This document shows positions 43,346 through 53,352 of a stretch of 64,000 nucleotides of DNA, piece after piece. Within the stretch, counting starts at the first letter, position 1, and every line of letters starts with the position of its first letter. Both the position numbers and the translations under genes were made by a program. The notes under the pieces are model-generated. The model saw only the letters and a list, made by a program, of their open reading frames with translations. It ran no database searches and had not been told where the DNA came from. Location: assembly GCA_038744685.1 (NCBI GenBank), contig JBCDMB010000004.1:1-64000 (forward strand), read 5' to 3'. This DNA is from Verrucomicrobiota bacterium. GTDB lineage: Bacteria > Verrucomicrobiota > Verrucomicrobiia > Opitutales > Puniceicoccaceae.

Positions 43346-44833
43346 ATGACGGACGGTAACTTAGAGGGGAAGACAGCAGTCGATCTGGCCAGTCTCCTTG
43401 ACTCAGGTGAGACCTCCAGTGAGGCGATTCTAACTGCGTGTCTGAAGCGGATGGATTCGGTCGAGGGGTCGGTGAATGCTTTTCTCAGTGTCGACCGTGA
43501 CGATGCGATGGCACAGGCGAAGGCGAGCGATGAAAGGCGAAGCAAAGGAGAGGTCCGTGGTCCGTTGGACGGGATTCCGATTGCCCTCAAGGACATCGTT
43601 GCCGTCACCGGACAGCCTTTGACCTGTAGCAGCCGTATTCTTGAGAATTTTGTGAGTCCTTACGACGCAACAGTCGTTCAGCGACTTAAAGAAGCAGGAG
43701 CGGTGCTCTTTGGCCGTTTGAATATGGATGAGTTTGCTATGGGTTCATCCACTGAGAATTCAGCTTTCGGTCGCACGTGTAATCCTTGGGACACTGAAAG
43801 AGTTCCTGGCGGTTCGAGTGGAGGAAGCGCGGCATGTGTTGCCGCGGGTGAATCGATTCTTTCCTTGGGAAGTGATACGGGTGGATCCATTCGTCAGCCG
43901 GCTGCGTTTTGTGGGACTGTTGGATTGAAGCCAACCTACGGACGGATCTCCCGGTATGGTCTGGTTGCGTTTGCTTCCTCTCTCGACCAGATCGGCCCCT
44001 TTACTAGGTCGGTTGAGGATGCAGCTCTTTTTCTGGATGCCGCTTGTGGTCATGACCCTAGAGACTCCACCTCCCTTCCAAATCAGGATACGGCCTTTCT
44101 TGCGGGCATGCGTGATCAGGTGGACCGCAAGTGGAAACTTGGGGTTCCCAAAGAGTTTTTTGCGGAAGGAATCAACGCTGAGGTTCAGCAGTCAGTGGAG
44201 AAAGCAATTCGCTTCTACGAGGAAGATGGTTGTGAGATCATCGAAGTCTCCCTGGCTCACTCTTCCTACGCAGTTCCTGTTTATTACATTTTGGCTACTG
44301 CTGAGGCCTCATCCAACCTAGCTCGCTACGACGGTATTCGATATGGACATCGTTCTGAAGAGTCGACCGATGGAATCGATCTGTATTTCCGGTCGCGCGG
44401 TGAGGGATTTGGAGAGGAAGTGAAGAGGCGAATCATGCTGGGTACATACGTCCTCTCCAGTGGTTATTACGACGCTTATTACCTTCGGGCTCAAAAAGTG
44501 AGATCGCTGATTCGTAAGGATTTTGACGAGGCCTTCACAAAGGTAGACTGTCTGATCGGACCAGCGACTCCTACAGTTGCCTTTCGTGCTGGGGAGAAAA
44601 TGGACGATCCTCTGTCGATGTATCTGAGTGACGTGTACACGATTTCGGCGAATTTGGCGGGTCTGCCTGCGATGTCAGTTCCCTGTGGTCTGGATAGGGA
44701 GGGGTGCCCGATTGGGCTCCAGGTGATTGCACCAGTGCTTCGAGAAACTGATATGCTCGCAGTCGCCCGGAAGTTCGAAGAAGCACACGAATTTGAGGGA
44801 ATGGTTGCGCCTTTGGGGAAGGAGGATCTCTGA
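43346..44833 (+). CDS. gatA: Asp/Glu-tRNA amidotransferase subunit A
   Basis: A 495-residue amidase-signature enzyme. The catalytic Lys lies in A-L-K-D-I-V, the cis-Ser region in P-G-G-S-S-G-G-S and the nucleophile region in G-S-D-T-G-G-S-I-R. It releases ammonia from glutamine for GatB. With GatBC it amidates Glu-tRNA(Gln) and/or Asp-tRNA(Asn), so this organism may lack GlnRS or AsnRS; those genes are not in view. It directly abuts gatC and overlaps gatB by one base. Confidence 0.97.
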   Translation: MTDGNLEGKTAVDLASLLDSGETSSEAILTACLKRMDSVEGSVNAFLSVDRDDAMAQAKASDERRSKGEVRGPLDGIPIALKDIVAVTGQPLTCSSRILENFVSPYDATVVQRLKEAGAVLFGRLNMDEFAMGSSTENSAFGRTCNPWDTERVPGGSSGGSAACVAAGESILSLGSDTGGSIRQPAAFCGTVGLKPTYGRISRYGLVAFASSLDQIGPFTRSVEDAALFLDAACGHDPRDSTSLPNQDTAFLAGMRDQVDRKWKLGVPKEFFAEGINAEVQQSVEKAIRFYEEDGCEIIEVSLAHSSYAVPVYYILATAEASSNLARYDGIRYGHRSEESTDGIDLYFRSRGEGFGEEVKRRIMLGTYVLSSGYYDAYYLRAQKVRSLIRKDFDEAFTKVDCLIGPATPTVAFRAGEKMDDPLSMYLSDVYTISANLAGLPAMSVPCGLDREGCPIGLQVIAPVLRETDMLAVARKFEEAHEFEGMVAPLGKEDL

Positions 44834-46278
44834 TGAACTACGAAGCAGTCATTGGTCTTGAGGTTCATGTCCAGTTGAAGACGGAGTCCAAGATGTTCAC
44901 CAGCGTTCCGTACCGGTTCGGAGAGGAACCGAATCGTCTGATTGATCCGGTGGTTATGGCACTTCCAGGTAGCCTACCGGTTATTAACCGGGAAGCGGTA
45001 GCGAAGACCGTGAAGGTTGGAATGATGCTGGGGTGTGATATCGCGGAGACCTGTAAGTGGGACCGGAAAAACTACTTTTATCCCGATTCTCCAAAGAACT
45101 ATCAGATTTCCCAATATGACCAGCCGCTGTGTTTGAACGGGCAGGTTGAAATCGAGGTGGCGGGAGCTTCGAGGTCGGAGGAGGGACCTCATCGGTGGGT
45201 TCGGTTGACCCGTATTCACCTTGAGGAAGATGTCGGTAAACTCACTCATTTCGAGCGAGATAGTCTGGTTGACTACAACCGTGCCGGAACACCCTTGATC
45301 GAGATTGTAACGGAACCGGACATTTACTCTGCAGAGGAGGCTTTTGCGTTTTTGACAGCGTTGCGGAGGCAACTTGTTTACGCTGGGATCTCCGATTGCG
45401 ACATGGAGAAAGGGCAGTTGCGGTGCGATGCAAACATCAGCATCCGACCCGTTCGAGAGACCACTCTGGGGACCAAGGTGGAATTGAAGAATCTGAACAG
45501 CATCAGCGGTGTGAAAAATGGGGTTGCCTATGAGATTGCACGGCAAAAGCGGGTTTTGTCGGAAGGCGGAGAGTTGATACAGGAAACCCGCAGGTGGGAT
45601 GCAGACAGAGGAATGACGACTGGGATGCGAACCAAAGAGGAGTCTCACGACTACCGCTACTTTCCAGACCCAGATCTAATGCCCGTGTCTGTGGATTCCG
45701 ATTGGAAGTCAGAATTGGCGTCCGAGCTTCCAGAATCGCCCTTCGACCGGCAAAGGCGTTACCAGGAGGAACTCGGACTCCCGTATTCGAGCGCATCCGT
45801 TCTCGTTTCCGAGCGGGAACTTGCCGATTTTTTCGAACTAGCGGTCAGTGAGGGGGGAAGCCCGATTTTGCTGGCTAACTTTATTGCCAATGATCTGCAG
45901 CGAGAGTTTGCAGAGGGAGAGGGTAGCCTTGGTGACTCTTTGGTGACTCCGGCTAGTCTGTCTGAACTGGTCAATTTGGTGGAGGAGAATGTCATTTCCA
46001 ACCAGATCGCAAGGGAAGTATTGACAGAGATGCTGAAGAGCGGCGCAAGCCCCCGTGCAATCGTGAGGGAAAAGGGCTTGGAACAGTCTTCGGATGAGGG
46101 TGAGTTGGAGTCTCTTTGCCGGGAGGCAATTGCAGCGAATGAGAAAGCGGTTTCTCAATACCTGGAGGGAAATGCCAAGGCGATAAACGCAGTAAAGGGA
46201 TTTGTCATGAAAGCCACGAAGGGAAAAGCAAACCCCAAGGTGGTGAATGATGTGATCGAGCGGTTGTTGAAAGAATAG
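44833..46278 (+). CDS. gatB: Asp/Glu-tRNA amidotransferase subunit B
   Basis: A 481-residue subunit of normal length. It begins Y-E-A-V-I-G-L-E-V-H-V-Q-L and has the kinase-like core (E-I-V-T-E-P-D-I) and the C-terminal YqeY-like tail (from about 330) that holds tRNA. GatB activates the tRNA-bound acid with ATP and adds ammonia from GatA. It completes a gatCAB operon, and 90 bp separate it from the photolyase gene. Confidence 0.97.
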   Translation: MNYEAVIGLEVHVQLKTESKMFTSVPYRFGEEPNRLIDPVVMALPGSLPVINREAVAKTVKVGMMLGCDIAETCKWDRKNYFYPDSPKNYQISQYDQPLCLNGQVEIEVAGASRSEEGPHRWVRLTRIHLEEDVGKLTHFERDSLVDYNRAGTPLIEIVTEPDIYSAEEAFAFLTALRRQLVYAGISDCDMEKGQLRCDANISIRPVRETTLGTKVELKNLNSISGVKNGVAYEIARQKRVLSEGGELIQETRRWDADRGMTTGMRTKEESHDYRYFPDPDLMPVSVDSDWKSELASELPESPFDRQRRYQEELGLPYSSASVLVSERELADFFELAVSEGGSPILLANFIANDLQREFAEGEGSLGDSLVTPASLSELVNLVEENVISNQIAREVLTEMLKSGASPRAIVREKGLEQSSDEGELESLCREAIAANEKAVSQYLEGNAKAINAVKGFVMKATKGKANPKVVNDVIERLLKE

Positions 46279-46368
46279 ACGAGAATTTTGTGTGAGGTCG
46301 TTGACCTTGCCGGTTTGGATTCTAAGCTGCCGGGTCGGCGGGCAGAGTTGCACCCCCGGCCTCACCTT

Positions 46369-47868
46369 ATGAATTCCGTAAGCCTTATCTACCCGCACCA
46401 ATTGTTCTCGGACCATCCTGCTCTCGATTCATCGATCCCCGCTTTCCTAATTGAAGATCCTTTGCTCTTTGGGACCGATCAGCACCAACCTCTCAATGTT
46501 CACAAGCAGAGGTTGGTCTTTCATCGGGCCAGCATGAAAGCGTTCGCTGCGGAGATGAGCAGGCGAGGCTACAAGCTACAGTATATTGATTGCCCCAAAG
46601 GTTCGCGGAGTGATTCCTACAACGTCTTGAGATCCCTATTGGATTCTACGGTCAAAGAGATTCGGTTAGCTAATCCCCATGATTTTCTTCTTGAGAAGCG
46701 AGTTCGACGGATAGCGAACGAACTCGGGGCTGAGTTGGTGCTTTTCGATACCCCTGCATTCATAAGCTCCGAGGAACTGCTGGAGAAGCACACCGGAGAA
46801 AGTCGCAAGCGTCCGTTTATGGCAAACTTCTATAAGGACCAACGAAATCAGCTGGGGATACTCATGGAAGGGGATGAGCCAACTGGGGGGCGCTGGTCTT
46901 TCGATGAAGACAATCGAAAGAAAGTGCCGGCGGAACTTGAGTTACCGTCAGTTCCTGCTGCGAGACGGAACAAATATGTTGGGGAAGCTCTTGATTACGT
47001 CGAAGAGCGGTTCAAGCGGAACCTTGGCTCGGTGGATTCTTTTGCGTGGCCTACGACTCACGCAGCCGCGAAGAGTTGGCTGGATTCATTCCTTGAAGAG
47101 CGGTTTCGTGAGTTCGGTCCTTACGAGGACGCGATTCATCTGGAGCATCGAACCCTTTTTCACTCTGTCCTTTCTCCGGCGATCAACGTTGGGCTTCTCA
47201 CTCCTCAGGAAGTGGTTGATGCCGCTATTGGTTTTAGCGAATCAAACGACATTCCACTGAATTCCTTAGAGGGCTTCATACGGCAAATCATTGGATGGCG
47301 GGAGTTTATGTTGGGTATTTATCGCTACCGGGGTGTCGAGATTCGGAATGGCAATTATTGGGGTCATGATCGTGAAATCCCGAAAGCATTTTACGATGCA
47401 TCGACAGGGATACCTCCGGTGGATGACGCGATCCGTCACGCTCTTGACTATGCTTGGGGTCACCACATCGAGAGATTGATGGTGATTGGCAACTTTATGC
47501 TCCTCTGTCGTTTTTCGCCAGATGCGATCTATCGCTGGTTTATGGAGCTCTACATTGACGCTTACGATTGGGTGATGGTGCCCAATGTATACGGGATGTC
47601 GCAATTCGCAGATGGTGGCACGTTCACCACGAAGCCGTATCTTTCGGGCTCGAACTACATCCGAAAGATGTCTTCCTACAAGACAGGGAAGTGGTGTGAA
47701 ATCTGGGATGGGCTCTATTGGAGCTTCATTGGTGACCACGAGGACTTCTTCCAGAAAAATCCGCGCCTTTCGATGATGACCCGGTCATGGCAACGGATGG
47801 ATTCACAAAAGAAGAAGGCGCATAGGGAGAATGCTCGGGTGTTTCTAGAGAGTGTTGGGGTGGAGTAG
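46369..47868 (+). CDS. Photolyase/cryptochrome-family protein related to FeS-BCP
   Basis: A 499-residue flavoprotein of the FeS-BCP (PhrB/CryB) branch: N-terminal alpha/beta domain, then the helical FAD domain with G-W-R-E-F, W-G-H-H-I-E-R-L-M and N-V-Y-G-M-S-Q-F-A-D-G-G. The usual C-terminal Cys ligands of the 4Fe-4S cluster are mostly gone. Where PhrB has C-x-x-C and a later C-P, this has S-Y-K-T-G-K-W-C then L-Y-W. Only Cys in L-L-C-R-F and this one remain, so a cluster is unlikely. It may repair (6-4) photoproducts or sense light. The ATG at 46369 is chosen; earlier codons have no family features. Confidence 0.85.
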   Translation: MNSVSLIYPHQLFSDHPALDSSIPAFLIEDPLLFGTDQHQPLNVHKQRLVFHRASMKAFAAEMSRRGYKLQYIDCPKGSRSDSYNVLRSLLDSTVKEIRLANPHDFLLEKRVRRIANELGAELVLFDTPAFISSEELLEKHTGESRKRPFMANFYKDQRNQLGILMEGDEPTGGRWSFDEDNRKKVPAELELPSVPAARRNKYVGEALDYVEERFKRNLGSVDSFAWPTTHAAAKSWLDSFLEERFREFGPYEDAIHLEHRTLFHSVLSPAINVGLLTPQEVVDAAIGFSESNDIPLNSLEGFIRQIIGWREFMLGIYRYRGVEIRNGNYWGHDREIPKAFYDASTGIPPVDDAIRHALDYAWGHHIERLMVIGNFMLLCRFSPDAIYRWFMELYIDAYDWVMVPNVYGMSQFADGGTFTTKPYLSGSNYIRKMSSYKTGKWCEIWDGLYWSFIGDHEDFFQKNPRLSMMTRSWQRMDSQKKKAHRENARVFLESVGVE

Positions 47869-48009
47869 GTTTTGTTGGCGGTGACTGGAGGGACAACGGC
47901 TATCGCCGTCGTATCACAAGGGACTTTAGCCCCGGAAGCGAGACCTCGTAGCCTCGGTTCTCTGAACCGGGGAGGTTTTCTTAGATGTGAGTTGGATGGG
48001 CGTCCTAAA

Positions 48010-48082
48010 GGAGCGGCGACTTCAGTCGCCGACATCGGCTTCATTTGCGGGATCGATCTTCGGCGGCTGAAGCCGCCGCTCC
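48010..48082. repeat. Paired TTCAG palindromes in opposite orientation (REP/BIME-like)
   Basis: Left unit 48010-48031 (GGAGCGGCG, ACTTCAGT, CGCCG) and right unit 48061-48082 (CGGCGG, CTGAAG, CCGCCGCTCC) are inverted copies. One stem pair differs between them, A-T against G-C, so both hairpins are kept. Further TTAG-type blocks lie at 47888-47960. It sits between the convergent photolyase and enolase genes, just downstream of the enolase terminator. Confidence 0.75.
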
Positions 48083-48089
48083 TCTCTTC

Positions 48090-48120
48090 AAAAAAAAGCG
48101 GCCCGGAAACCGGACCGCCT
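48090..48120 (-). terminator. Intrinsic terminator of eno
   Basis: On the minus strand GCGGTCCGG and CCGGGCCGC (48118-48098) form a 9-bp stem with one T-G pair around a three-base loop, followed by a run of eight T. It lies 34 bases after the eno stop. Confidence 0.9.
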
Positions 48121-48151
48121 TTTCAAACAGTGAATACGCGAAAAATCTCTC

Positions 48152-49534
<1,383 letters not shown>

Positions 49535-49701
49535 TCAAGACTCAAGGGAAGGGTTCGGAGGGCTCGTTCTCGGCCCAGCCGAGGTATGCTGATGTGAAAT
49601 CTCGACTTCAATCAGTTTTGCCGGGATAGAAACTCCACGGAACTTGGAATTCGAACCGGTATTGAATTGCGTCTGTTTCGAATTCGATCATTGGGTGGAG
49701 G

Positions 49702-50253
49702 GTGCGATTCGTTGGATTACTTTTGCTCGTTTTTATGGTGGGAGCTTTAGGCGGGTATTTTGGCTTCCGTTTCGCCGAAATGGGTCAGTCTCCTGTGAGG
49801 GGAAGCAACAGTGATGTGGATGGCGTTAGTGCGGAAGCGACTGACATGGAACAATTGAGGTCGGAAATCGTGTCGCTAAACGAACGGGTGGATTTCTTGG
49901 ACAGAAAAGTTGAGAATGGTGATTTGCCAGAGCGAGACCCACTTCCGGTATCAGAGTCAAAATGGACACCTGAAGAAATCACTGGTTTCGAGGCGCGGGC
50001 TAACTCTGGATCTGTCGTGCTGACTGATCTCACAGGGAGGACAATCGAAGCGGAGATCGTTGAAATTAGCGAAACCGAGGTGAGTGTCGTTCGCTTTGGT
50101 GATCGGAGGAGCTTTTCCATCCCGATGAATCAGTTGAGTGACGGCGATCAGGAGTTCCTGCTTTACCTCATCGAACGAGACGGAAAAAGCGAGAAAGTGT
50201 CTGGATCGGAGGAGGTTGTAGACTGGGATGCAATCTTCCGAGCTTTAGACTGA
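49702..50253 (+). CDS. Membrane-anchored SHD1-like domain protein
   Basis: A 183-residue protein with GTG start and a GGAGG-like stretch (GGGTGGAGGG) just before. One N-terminal membrane helix (about 5-22) is followed by a heptad-rich stretch (about 50-75, L-R-S-E-I-V-S-L-N-E-R-V) and an SHD1-like domain (about 98-155: T-I-E-A-E-I-V, then S-I-P-M-N-Q-L-S). The same domain type occurs in the protease at 5255. Its role is unknown. It occupies the place upstream of nuoB where nuoA is normally found, 120 bp away, but does not resemble NuoA (one helix instead of three). Confidence 0.65.
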   Translation: MRFVGLLLLVFMVGALGGYFGFRFAEMGQSPVRGSNSDVDGVSAEATDMEQLRSEIVSLNERVDFLDRKVENGDLPERDPLPVSESKWTPEEITGFEARANSGSVVLTDLTGRTIEAEIVEISETEVSVVRFGDRRSFSIPMNQLSDGDQEFLLYLIERDGKSEKVSGSEEVVDWDAIFRALD

Positions 50254-50373
50254 GTCTCAGTATCGAAATAAGAAAAAAAATTTTTCGTAAGTGCTTGCTT
50301 ATGTGTAAGATCGAATAAACGTCTGAGCTGAGATTGGCAGGGAATTTTCCTCTCTCATTCCGCTCAAAAAGAC

Positions 50374-50925
50374 GTGCAGAACAAGACAAAATCCGGTCCG
50401 CATACAAGCCACATTGGATACAACTCCAAGGTAGAGGGCGATGTCATCGTCACTAAGGTGGATGCCGTGATTAATTGGGTGCGGAAAAACTCGGTTTGGC
50501 CCATGCCGATGGGGCTCGCTTGCTGTGCAATTGAGTTAATGGGTGTGGCAGCCTCCCGGTTTGATATTAGTCGGTTTGGGATGGAAGTGATGCGTTTTTC
50601 CCCACGGCAGTCGGACTGCATGATTGTTGCCGGAACCGTCACGTATAAAATGGCACCGGTCGTTCGGAGAATTTACGATCAAATGGCCGACCCCAAGTGG
50701 GTAGTTGCGATGGGTGCCTGCGCATCTACGGGAGGGATGTATCGATCCTATGCAACGATGCAGGGCGTAGACCGGATTGTTCCTGTTGATGTTTACGTCA
50801 GCGGTTGTCCCCCGCGTCCGGAAGCACTTCTCGATGCAATGATGAAGTTGCAGAAGAAGATTGAGGGCGAGTCGTCGTTGAAGAGTTTGGTGAAGGAGCC
50901 TAAGGAAGAAAGTATCTGGGCGTGA
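50374..50925 (+). CDS. nuoB: NADH-quinone oxidoreductase subunit B
   Basis: A 183-residue complex I subunit holding cluster N2, the last in the chain. The 4Fe-4S ligands are Cys50 and Cys51 (G-L-A-C-C-A-I-E), Cys116 (M-G-A-C-A-S) and Cys145 (S-G-C-P-P-R). The start is GTG; the N-terminus is typical. It is the first nuo gene of the window. The 120 bp upstream hold an A/T-rich tract (about 50267-50287) that may aid promoter activity, but no consensus promoter. nuoA is not upstream. nuoC starts four bases before its end. Confidence 0.96.
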   Translation: MQNKTKSGPHTSHIGYNSKVEGDVIVTKVDAVINWVRKNSVWPMPMGLACCAIELMGVAASRFDISRFGMEVMRFSPRQSDCMIVAGTVTYKMAPVVRRIYDQMADPKWVVAMGACASTGGMYRSYATMQGVDRIVPVDVYVSGCPPRPEALLDAMMKLQKKIEGESSLKSLVKEPKEESIWA

Positions 50926-51542
50926 GCACTCTTGTAGAGACGCTTCAACCGAGGTTTGTCGGTTTGGCACCTCGGCAATCCGGGGATCATCCTGCGGTTC
51001 GGTGTCCCGCGGAGCTGGTTCTTCCGCTACTTCAGTGTCTGCGGGATGAGTTTGGCTATTCGCTCTTGATGGATGTGACCGCAGTTGATTGGGAGGAAGA
51101 TACACCGCGTTTTTCGGTTTTTTATCACTTGTTTTGCGTGAGTGATGCTCGATACATCCGTGTTGCGATTGACTGCCCAGATGACGAAGAACCGTCCGTG
51201 CCTTCGGTAGTGAGCCTCTTTCCGGCGGCCGATTGGCACGAGCGCGAGACTTTCGATATGTTTGGAATCCGATTCGAAGGTCATCCTGATTTACGAAGGA
51301 TTCTTATGTGGGACGAGTATCCGTATTTCCCTCTTCGAAAAGAGTTTCCTCTAGCCGGAATCGAGACCGAATTACCGGATGAGGAGGTTTCGGAAGAGAC
51401 GAGGGCGAAGGTTCTTTCGGCACCCATGATGGGTGGTCCCTTTGTCTCGAAAAGTGGCGCTCCGATGAGCCGGGCCGAGCCGCGTGCCAAAGATCAGAGT
51501 TGGACTGAGTGGGATAGAAAACCGACGAAAGAAATTGAGTAA
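50922..51542 (+). CDS. nuoC: NADH-quinone oxidoreductase subunit C
   Basis: A 206-residue subunit, slightly longer than the core. It has the family signature [12 protein letters not shown] and the following G-H-P-D-L-R-R-I-L, then P-L-R-K-E-F-P-L. The C-terminal ~50 residues (S-A-P-M-M-G-G-P-F) are an extra tail. It is separate from nuoD. GTG start, overlapping nuoB by four bases; nuoD follows two bases after its stop. Confidence 0.95.
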   Translation: MSTLVETLQPRFVGLAPRQSGDHPAVRCPAELVLPLLQCLRDEFGYSLLMDVTAVDWEEDTPRFSVFYHLFCVSDARYIRVAIDCPDDEEPSVPSVVSLFPAADWHERETFDMFGIRFEGHPDLRRILMWDEYPYFPLRKEFPLAGIETELPDEEVSEETRAKVLSAPMMGGPFVSKSGAPMSRAEPRAKDQSWTEWDRKPTKEIE

Positions 51543-51544
51543 AG

Positions 51545-52783
51545 ATGCCTGAGACGAAGGAGATTTCGATCGGTGATGTTGGAGCGCGTGCGAGCGTCTA
51601 CCAAGACGAGCTGCAGGGAGAAGACATTGCGATCAATGTCGGCCCCTCACACCCGACGACCCATGGTGTTCTTCGCCTGATCATGGAGCTCGATGGTGAC
51701 GTCATCACGAAGTGTGAGCCGGTCGTCGGTTACTTGCACAGGGGCGACGAGAAGATCGCCGAGAACATGACCTATAACCAGTTTGTTCCCTACACGGACC
51801 GGCTGGATTACATTGCGCCTTTGGCAAATAATGTGACCTACGCACTGGCTGTGGAGAAGCTGGCTGGGCTGGAGGTTCCTCCTCGATGTGCAGCGATCCG
51901 GGTGTTGGTCACTGAAATGGCCCGTCTTTCCTCCCACCTATTGGGCGTTGGGGTCTATGGAATGGACGCGGGAGCGTGGACGCCATTCATGTATACTTTT
52001 ACGGAGAGGGAGAAGCTCTACACGCTTTTCGAAGAGCTGACGGGGGCGCGGTTCACCACATCCTACACCCGGATCGGCGGGGTCTCCCGTGACGTTCCTG
52101 ACGGTTGGTTGAAAAAGGTGTCTGCTTTTTGTGACCAGTTTTTACCGATCCTTGAGGAGACTCAGAAACTCCTGACACGAAACCGCATCTTTATGGATCG
52201 GACTGAAGGGATAGGCGTAATCAGTAAAGAAGACGCCCTTGCCTATGGAATGACAGGGCCAAATCTACGGGCCGCTGGGGTAGATTTGGATCTTCGTAAA
52301 GACAGGCCCTATCTTGGCTACGATCAATATGAATTTGATGTCCCGATTGGCCAAACAGGTGACTGCTATGATCGGTATTTGGTTCGGCTAGAGGAAATGA
52401 GGCAGAGTGTGAGAATCATTCGTCAAGTGATTCAATCTTTCCCTGATGGACCGTGGTATGCGGAGGATGCCAAAAAAATCTATGCTCCGAAGAAGGATAA
52501 GATCCTCACAAGTATGGAGGAGCTTATCCAGAATTTCATGATCGTAACGGAGGGCCCTCGGATGCCCGAGGGAGAGGTGTATTTCGAAGCTGAAAATCCG
52601 AAAGGAATCCTGGGATTTTTCATTGTCTCGAAGGGTGGGGGTGTTCCCTACCGTCTGAAGATTCGCTCACCTAGCTTCTGCAATTTGAGTATCCTCCCCA
52701 AAATAGTCCCGGGTCATTACCTCTCTGACATCACAGTTCTTCTCGGAAGCTTGGATTTTGTGATGGGAGAGTGCGACCGTTGA
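51545..52783 (+). CDS. nuoD: NADH-quinone oxidoreductase subunit D
   Basis: A 412-residue, 49-kDa-type subunit. It has the quinone-site motif N-V-G-P-S-H-P-T-T-H-G-V, then E-P-V-V-G-Y-L-H-R-G, the D-R-T-E-G-I-G segment and the C-terminal L-G-S-L-D-F-V-M-G-E-C-D-R. It forms the quinone pocket with NuoB. It is in tight order with nuoC; nuoE follows 34 bp later. Confidence 0.97.
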   Translation: MPETKEISIGDVGARASVYQDELQGEDIAINVGPSHPTTHGVLRLIMELDGDVITKCEPVVGYLHRGDEKIAENMTYNQFVPYTDRLDYIAPLANNVTYALAVEKLAGLEVPPRCAAIRVLVTEMARLSSHLLGVGVYGMDAGAWTPFMYTFTEREKLYTLFEELTGARFTTSYTRIGGVSRDVPDGWLKKVSAFCDQFLPILEETQKLLTRNRIFMDRTEGIGVISKEDALAYGMTGPNLRAAGVDLDLRKDRPYLGYDQYEFDVPIGQTGDCYDRYLVRLEEMRQSVRIIRQVIQSFPDGPWYAEDAKKIYAPKKDKILTSMEELIQNFMIVTEGPRMPEGEVYFEAENPKGILGFFIVSKGGGVPYRLKIRSPSFCNLSILPKIVPGHYLSDITVLLGSLDFVMGECDR

Positions 52784-52817
52784 GTGCCCGTTTGAATCAA
52801 TCATTACACTTTTTCTC

Positions 52818-53336
52818 ATGATTCAAGCTATCGAAACCGCCGAGACTTTTGAGCTCTCAGCCGATACTCTGGCTAAGATCGACAAGTTGGTCCCTCGGTA
52901 CCCGTCCAAGCGGAGCGCTACGCTGCCACTGCTGCATTTGATCCAAGACGAGAAGGGCTACATTTCAAAAGCGGCTACAGAGTGGATTGCGGCGCGCTTG
53001 GACCTTGAGCCGATCCACGTGTACGAACTCGTAACCTTCTATCCGATGTTTCGAGAAGAGCCGATCGGAAAACACCATGTCAAAGTGTGTAGGACTCTCT
53101 CGTGCGCTCTGAACGGGGCTGATTCCGTCTGTCAAAAGTTCAAAAGGGAATTTGGTGTGGAATTGGATGATGTGTCTACCGATGGATTGGTCACGGTCGA
53201 GTATGTTGAGTGTATTGCAAGCTGTGGAACTGCTCCGGTGGTTCAAATCAATGAAAAGCTCCACGAGAACGTAACCGAGGAGAGAGCAAGTGACTTGATT
53301 AGCCAGATAAAGGCTGGTGCTGAGGAGCTCGTGTAG
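52818..53336 (+). CDS. nuoE: NADH-quinone oxidoreductase subunit E
   Basis: A 172-residue thioredoxin-fold subunit with cluster N1a. The 2Fe-2S ligands are Cys91, Cys96, Cys132 and Cys136 (C-R-T-L-S-C, C-I-A-S-C). Together with NuoF and NuoG it forms the NADH-oxidising arm. Its stop lies 16 bases before the chosen nuoF start. Confidence 0.96.
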   Translation: MIQAIETAETFELSADTLAKIDKLVPRYPSKRSATLPLLHLIQDEKGYISKAATEWIAARLDLEPIHVYELVTFYPMFREEPIGKHHVKVCRTLSCALNGADSVCQKFKREFGVELDDVSTDGLVTVEYVECIASCGTAPVVQINEKLHENVTEERASDLISQIKAGAEELV

Positions 53337-53339
53337 CGT

Positions 53340-53344
53340 GGAGG
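53340..53344 (+). promoter_or_regulatory. Ribosome binding site that decides the nuoF start
   Basis: GGAGG lies eight bases before the ATG at 53353. The open frame continues up to 53317 inside nuoE, but the site and the N-terminus P-T-G-E-N favour 53353. Confidence 0.7.
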
Positions 53345-53352
53345 AACTGGAA

